Below are positions 60,833 to 64,000 of a stretch of 64,000 nucleotides of DNA, piece after piece (the stretch's first letter is position 1; each line of letters begins with the position of its first letter). The stretch comes from an uncultured Aliiroseovarius sp. GTDB taxonomy: Bacteria > Pseudomonadota > Alphaproteobacteria > Rhodobacterales > Rhodobacteraceae. Where the stretch lies: positions 62,001 to 126,000 of the forward strand of contig NZ_CANMFT010000007.1 of the NCBI RefSeq assembly GCF_947497285.1. The letters run 5' to 3'. Made by a program: the position numbers and the translations under genes. A model generated the notes under the pieces. That model saw only the letters and a program-made list of their open reading frames with translations. It searched no databases and was not told the DNA's origin.

Positions 60833-61774
60833 CTACTGATCCAGAAACGCCCGTGCCGCCCGTATGGCTTTCACGGCATACTCGCGCACGACCGGGCTGT
60901 CGGCGGGATTGCGCGGCACGGCCCAACCCATCGATGCAAAACGTCGCATCATGACAAACATTGGCAGCAGTGCTTCGGCGTCGTCAGGCAAGGGGCGCAG
61001 TTCGCGATACCCTGCGATGGCCGCATCGCGGATTGCGTCGGCCGCGGGTTCCTCTTCGTTCTGGGTCATCATAACGGCAAGGTCATACAGCCGAAAACCG
61101 AAGCCCGCGTCGTCAAAATCGATCAACGTCAGGTCGCCCTTGTGAATAAAGATGTTCTCGCGCAGGGCATCGGCGTGGATCAGACCAAAATCGGCGCCGT
61201 TTTCGGCAAAAGCGGTCGCCTTGTCATGCGCAACAGCGCGCGCACGCAAAACCAAAGCGCGTTCGTCTGCGGACAAGGCAGGGCTTTCCCAAAATCGACC
61301 CCAAAAGGGTTGATCACCCAACAGGCCGGGAATGTCCCATCTGTGTCGTGAAAACTTTGTCGGTAACGACAACTGGTCGGTCAGGTTGTGCAGCGTCGCG
61401 ATTTCACGACCAACCCTGCGGTAAAGGGCGCAGTGCTGGTTTGCACCGCCGTCAAGCGGCACGCCACCTTCGCCGATCGGCTTGCCTTCGACCCATGTGA
61501 TCATCGTGGCACATTGACCGTCGCCAAGGCGGACCACGGTGTCCCCGCTTGCCGTCGGAATCGGTGCGGGAACACGCATCCCGGCGCGGGCCAGGGCCGC
61601 CATCCAGTCAAGTTCGGACTGGATGGCAGCGGGGCTTTGATATCCGGGGCGGTGCAACCGCAATGCGGCCGAACGGCTATCCACGCGGACCTCGTGCACG
61701 ATGTTCTCGCGGTCCTTGATCATGCGAATGTCCTGCGCGCGCCAGGCCTTCAATGCGTCTTGCAGCGCACTCAT
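60833..61774 (-). CDS. APH-family small-molecule kinase (homoserine kinase-type/hydroxylysine kinase-like)
   Basis: FGLIHADALRENIFIHKGDLTLIDFDDAGFGFRLYDLAVMM (Brenner/DFD motifs). Confidence 0.88.
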   Translation of the reverse strand: MSALQDALKAWRAQDIRMIKDRENIVHEVRVDSRSAALRLHRPGYQSPAAIQSELDWMAALARAGMRVPAPIPTASGDTVVRLGDGQCATMITWVEGKPIGEGGVPLDGGANQHCALYRRVGREIATLHNLTDQLSLPTKFSRHRWDIPGLLGDQPFWGRFWESPALSADERALVLRARAVAHDKATAFAENGADFGLIHADALRENIFIHKGDLTLIDFDDAGFGFRLYDLAVMMTQNEEEPAADAIRDAAIAGYRELRPLPDDAEALLPMFVMMRRFASMGWAVPRNPADSPVVREYAVKAIRAARAFLDQ

Positions 61775-63048
61775 GCTGGAAGCGCCTTCAGTGTCGCGGA
61801 CAGGGTTTCAACGAGCACATCAGCCTGCGCCTTGTCAAAGCACATGGGTGGACGGATCTTGATACCGTGATAGTGGCGTCCGACGCTGTGAAGCAGAACG
61901 CCTCTTTCGCGCATGCCTTCGACGGTTTGTGCACAGAACGCAGCGGCGGCTTGCGTATCGCCATCCTTTGCGAATTCTACCCCAAGGAACATGCCTGCCC
62001 CACGAATGTCGGCGATCATCGGGTGATCAAGCTCTTTCAGCAGCCCCAGGGTATAGTCGCCTGTGTCGCGGGCGTTCTCAACGAGCCCTTCGTCTTCCAA
62101 AACATCCAATACCGCCATTGCGGCAGCGGCTGAGACAGGGTTGCCACCAAACGTGTTGAAATAGCCGAAACGGGTGCGAAATTCGGCCATGATCTCGGGT
62201 CGCGTGACGACCGCAGCGACGGGGTGGCCGTTGCCCATCGGTTTGCCCATCGTGACGATATCCGGGGCAAGTCCGATGCGGTCATGCCCCCAGAAATTCC
62301 TGCCGGTTCGGCCAAATCCGGGCTGCACTTCGTCTGCGATGATGACACCACCCGCCCGGCGCACGACTTCGACGGTCGGTTCAAGAAAGCCCTTGGGCAG
62401 GTCGGGAAAGCCTTCGTTGGCGAAGAAGGGGCAAAGGATCAGCGTGCCAAAGCCATGGCCCTCGGCTTCCAGCGCGTCGATTGCTTTCTGGATTTCGTCT
62501 GCGAAGGCCTGTGGTTGGGCGTCAACGCTGCCCCCCAATGGCGCGAGCGTATCTGGCGAAGGCACCTTCTTGACCCAGTCCACAGCCCCGCCGATGGGTG
62601 TTTTCTTGGCGGACAAATGCGAGACCAGATCTGTGTTGCCGTGATAGGTGTTGTCCGTGCAGACAATGCCGGTTTTGCCAGTCACGGCGCGGCCCATGCG
62701 CAAGGCGATGTCATTGGCTTCGGACCCGGTGCACACCATAATCAGCGTTTCAAGGTCATGTTGCATCGTGTCTGTCAGACGTTCTGCATAGTCCAAAATC
62801 CCCTCATGCAGGTACCGCGTGTGCGTGTTCAGCGTGGCCGCTTGCCGGGTGATCGCCTCGACAACTTTCGGATGCGCGTGACCGACATGGGGCACGTTGT
62901 TATAGCAATCAAGAAAGCGGTGCCCATCGGCATCCCAAAGCCATGCGCCATCGCCCCGTACGATGTGCACAGGCTTGTCGTAGAACGTCGTCATGTTGGG
63001 ACCAAGAAGGCGTGCTCGTCTCTTCAGAAGGGTGGCGATTTCCGGCAT
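61771..63048 (-). CDS. class III aminotransferase-fold PLP enzyme (AGXT2/phospho-lyase-like)
   Basis: GDGAWLWDADGHRFLDCYNNVPHVGHAHPKV; GVIIADEVQPGFGRTGRNFWGHDRIGLAPDIVTMGKPMGNGHPVAAVV. Confidence 0.93.
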   Translation of the reverse strand: MPEIATLLKRRARLLGPNMTTFYDKPVHIVRGDGAWLWDADGHRFLDCYNNVPHVGHAHPKVVEAITRQAATLNTHTRYLHEGILDYAERLTDTMQHDLETLIMVCTGSEANDIALRMGRAVTGKTGIVCTDNTYHGNTDLVSHLSAKKTPIGGAVDWVKKVPSPDTLAPLGGSVDAQPQAFADEIQKAIDALEAEGHGFGTLILCPFFANEGFPDLPKGFLEPTVEVVRRAGGVIIADEVQPGFGRTGRNFWGHDRIGLAPDIVTMGKPMGNGHPVAAVVTRPEIMAEFRTRFGYFNTFGGNPVSAAAAMAVLDVLEDEGLVENARDTGDYTLGLLKELDHPMIADIRGAGMFLGVEFAKDGDTQAAAAFCAQTVEGMRERGVLLHSVGRHYHGIKIRPPMCFDKAQADVLVETLSATLKALPA

Positions 63049-63067
63049 GTTGGGGCTCCGATGTGGG

Positions 63068-63487
63068 TCAGTCTTCGCTGACCGGGCCGCGAAGGGATTT
63101 GACCTGACCGCGACGTGTTTTGGTGTCAAGTCGGCGTTTCTTTGACCCAAGCGTGGGTTTGGTCGCGATGCGGCGCTTGGGTGTGACGAGTGCGCGCTGG
63201 ATCATCTCGACCAACCGGTTCTGTGCGATCTCGCGGTTGCGCGCCTGACTGCGCGTTTCTTCAGCCCGGATCACGATTGCACCATCTTGGGTCCATTTGC
63301 GCCCGGCAATCCGTTTCAACCGCGCCTTGACCGGTTGCGACAAATGCGGCGATCGCGCTGCTTCAAAGCGCAGCTCAACAGCAGTTGCAACCTTGTTGAC
63401 GTTTTGCCCCCCGGGCCCGGAGCTGCGCGTAAAGCTTTCACTCAGTTCCCAGTCTTGCAAGGTGATATCGTCAGTCACACGGATCAT
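63068..63487 (-). CDS. arfB: alternative ribosome-rescue factor / peptidyl-tRNA hydrolase ArfB (YaeJ)
   Basis: FTRSSGPGGQNVNKVATAVELRFEA (GGQ motif), basic C-terminal tail. Confidence 0.95.
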   Translation of the reverse strand: MIRVTDDITLQDWELSESFTRSSGPGGQNVNKVATAVELRFEAARSPHLSQPVKARLKRIAGRKWTQDGAIVIRAEETRSQARNREIAQNRLVEMIQRALVTPKRRIATKPTLGSKKRRLDTKTRRGQVKSLRGPVSED

Positions 63488-63500
63488 GGCGGCACCCTAG

Positions 63501-63518
63501 CGTTTCGGATCCGAAACG
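63501..63518. promoter_or_regulatory. 18-bp perfect palindrome just upstream of arfB
   Basis: CGTTTCGGATCCGAAACG. Confidence 0.5.
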
Positions 63519-63550
63519 GGAATGCCTGATCTGAAAGAAAGAAAAGAACG

Positions 63551-63582
63551 AAAAAGGGCCGTCCGCTTTGGGACGACCCTTT
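63551..63582 (-). terminator. intrinsic terminator between tiny ORF and arfB
   Basis: Minus strand AAAGGGTCGTCC-CAAAGC-GGACGGCCCTTT (12 bp, one G:U) followed by TT, giving a 5-T run. Confidence 0.85.
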
Positions 63583-63667
63583 CGAGAATTTAGGAGGTGG
63601 GGCCGGTTAGGCCGAAGCCAAAAAAGACCCGCGTGTCCTGCCGGGGGCTGCCCCGGAAAGTCGCGAC

Positions 63668-63709
63668 CTAGATTGTCCCGGCACCTCGCTCCGTTGCCTC
63701 TCTTGACAT
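63668..63709 (-). CDS. 13-aa leader-type ORF MSREATERGAGTI with an exceptionally strong Shine-Dalgarno
   Basis: Minus AGAAAGGAGGTG-TCC-ATG: 12-nt match to the complement of the 16S rRNA 3' tail (CACCTCCTTTCT). Confidence 0.55.
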   Translation of the reverse strand: MSREATERGAGTI

Positions 63710-63777
63710 GGACACCTCCTTTCTCGTTGTTGCTATATCTAGGAGGTTGCCACAGATTTTGCGTTTGTCAAAACTTT

Positions 63778-64000
63778 TCACGCAGTATTTTGTGAAAGTT
63801 TTCCAACGATGAGGCGAAACGGAATCAATGCCGCAAGCGCGAGACACAGTTTTACAAGCCAATCGGCAACCGCTAAAGACACCCAAAGTGGGACTTCGGG
63901 ACCGGCACCCAGAAGCGGCAGAACCTCGCCGGCCCAACTGACATCATTGACGGGCTCCAGAAATGTCAGGCTGGTTGAAAAGGCAATCGTGAAGAAGATC
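63778..64000 (-). CDS. YhhQ/VUT-family queuosine-precursor transporter, C-terminal fragment (continues beyond window)
   Basis: Own minus translation IFFTIAFSTSLTFLEPVNDVSWAGEVLPLLGAGPEVPLWVSLAVADWLVKLCLALAALIPFRLIVGKLSQNTA*; absent from ORF track because no start codon lies in the window. Confidence 0.7.
   Translation of the reverse strand, partial: IFFTIAFSTSLTFLEPVNDVSWAGEVLPLLGAGPEVPLWVSLAVADWLVKLCLALAALIPFRLIVGKLSQNTA

Noticed and set aside
63766-63771. TTGACA (minus) as -35 box of a promoter for the tiny ORF transcript
   Set aside because: No acceptable -10 element at 16-18 nt spacing (positions read AACCTC/ACCTCC); TAGATA lies too far. Promoter left undefined.

Overview
This 64 kb window is GC-rich and looks like a Rhodobacterales/Roseobacter-type alphaproteobacterial chromosome (inference from gene content, no search run). 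It is mostly normal, densely packed coding sequence. Left to right it contains: a peroxiredoxin (cut by the left edge); an aldehyde dehydrogenase; a CARDB-repeat exported protein with a small partner; an AMP-ligase / fused E1 / E2 / stand-alone ACP 2-oxoacid-dehydrogenase-like operon; oleate hydratase; a VIT/CCC1 transporter; arsR-ACR3; a polar amino-acid ABC transporter; a HisD/HpsN-like dehydrogenase with a truncated racemase and a DMGDH/GcvT-type oxidoreductase; a LysR regulator with a taurine-type ABC transporter; RidA and a WYL regulator; tRNA-Arg(ACG); a CaiB transferase with an acyl-CoA dehydrogenase; a large exopolysaccharide/capsule locus (YjbH/YjbF, manC, ugd, sugar transferase, rfbCBDA, glycosyltransferases, KpsMTED-like export); a DUF2793 protein; two divergent RTX proteins; TrhO, pncA-pncB; a kinase/aminotransferase pair; arfB; and the C-terminus of a YhhQ-type queuosine-precursor transporter that the ORF track missed. 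The most interesting non-annotated signal is upstream of arfB. It is a 13-aa ORF with a 12-nt perfect anti-16S Shine-Dalgarno, flanked by two anti-SD segments and followed by an intrinsic terminator and an 18-bp palindrome. Other leads are the ACP-containing dehydrogenase operon, an ABC permease with an inserted domain, and gene fossils in the intergenic gaps. No CRISPR array, intact IS element or prophage was found.
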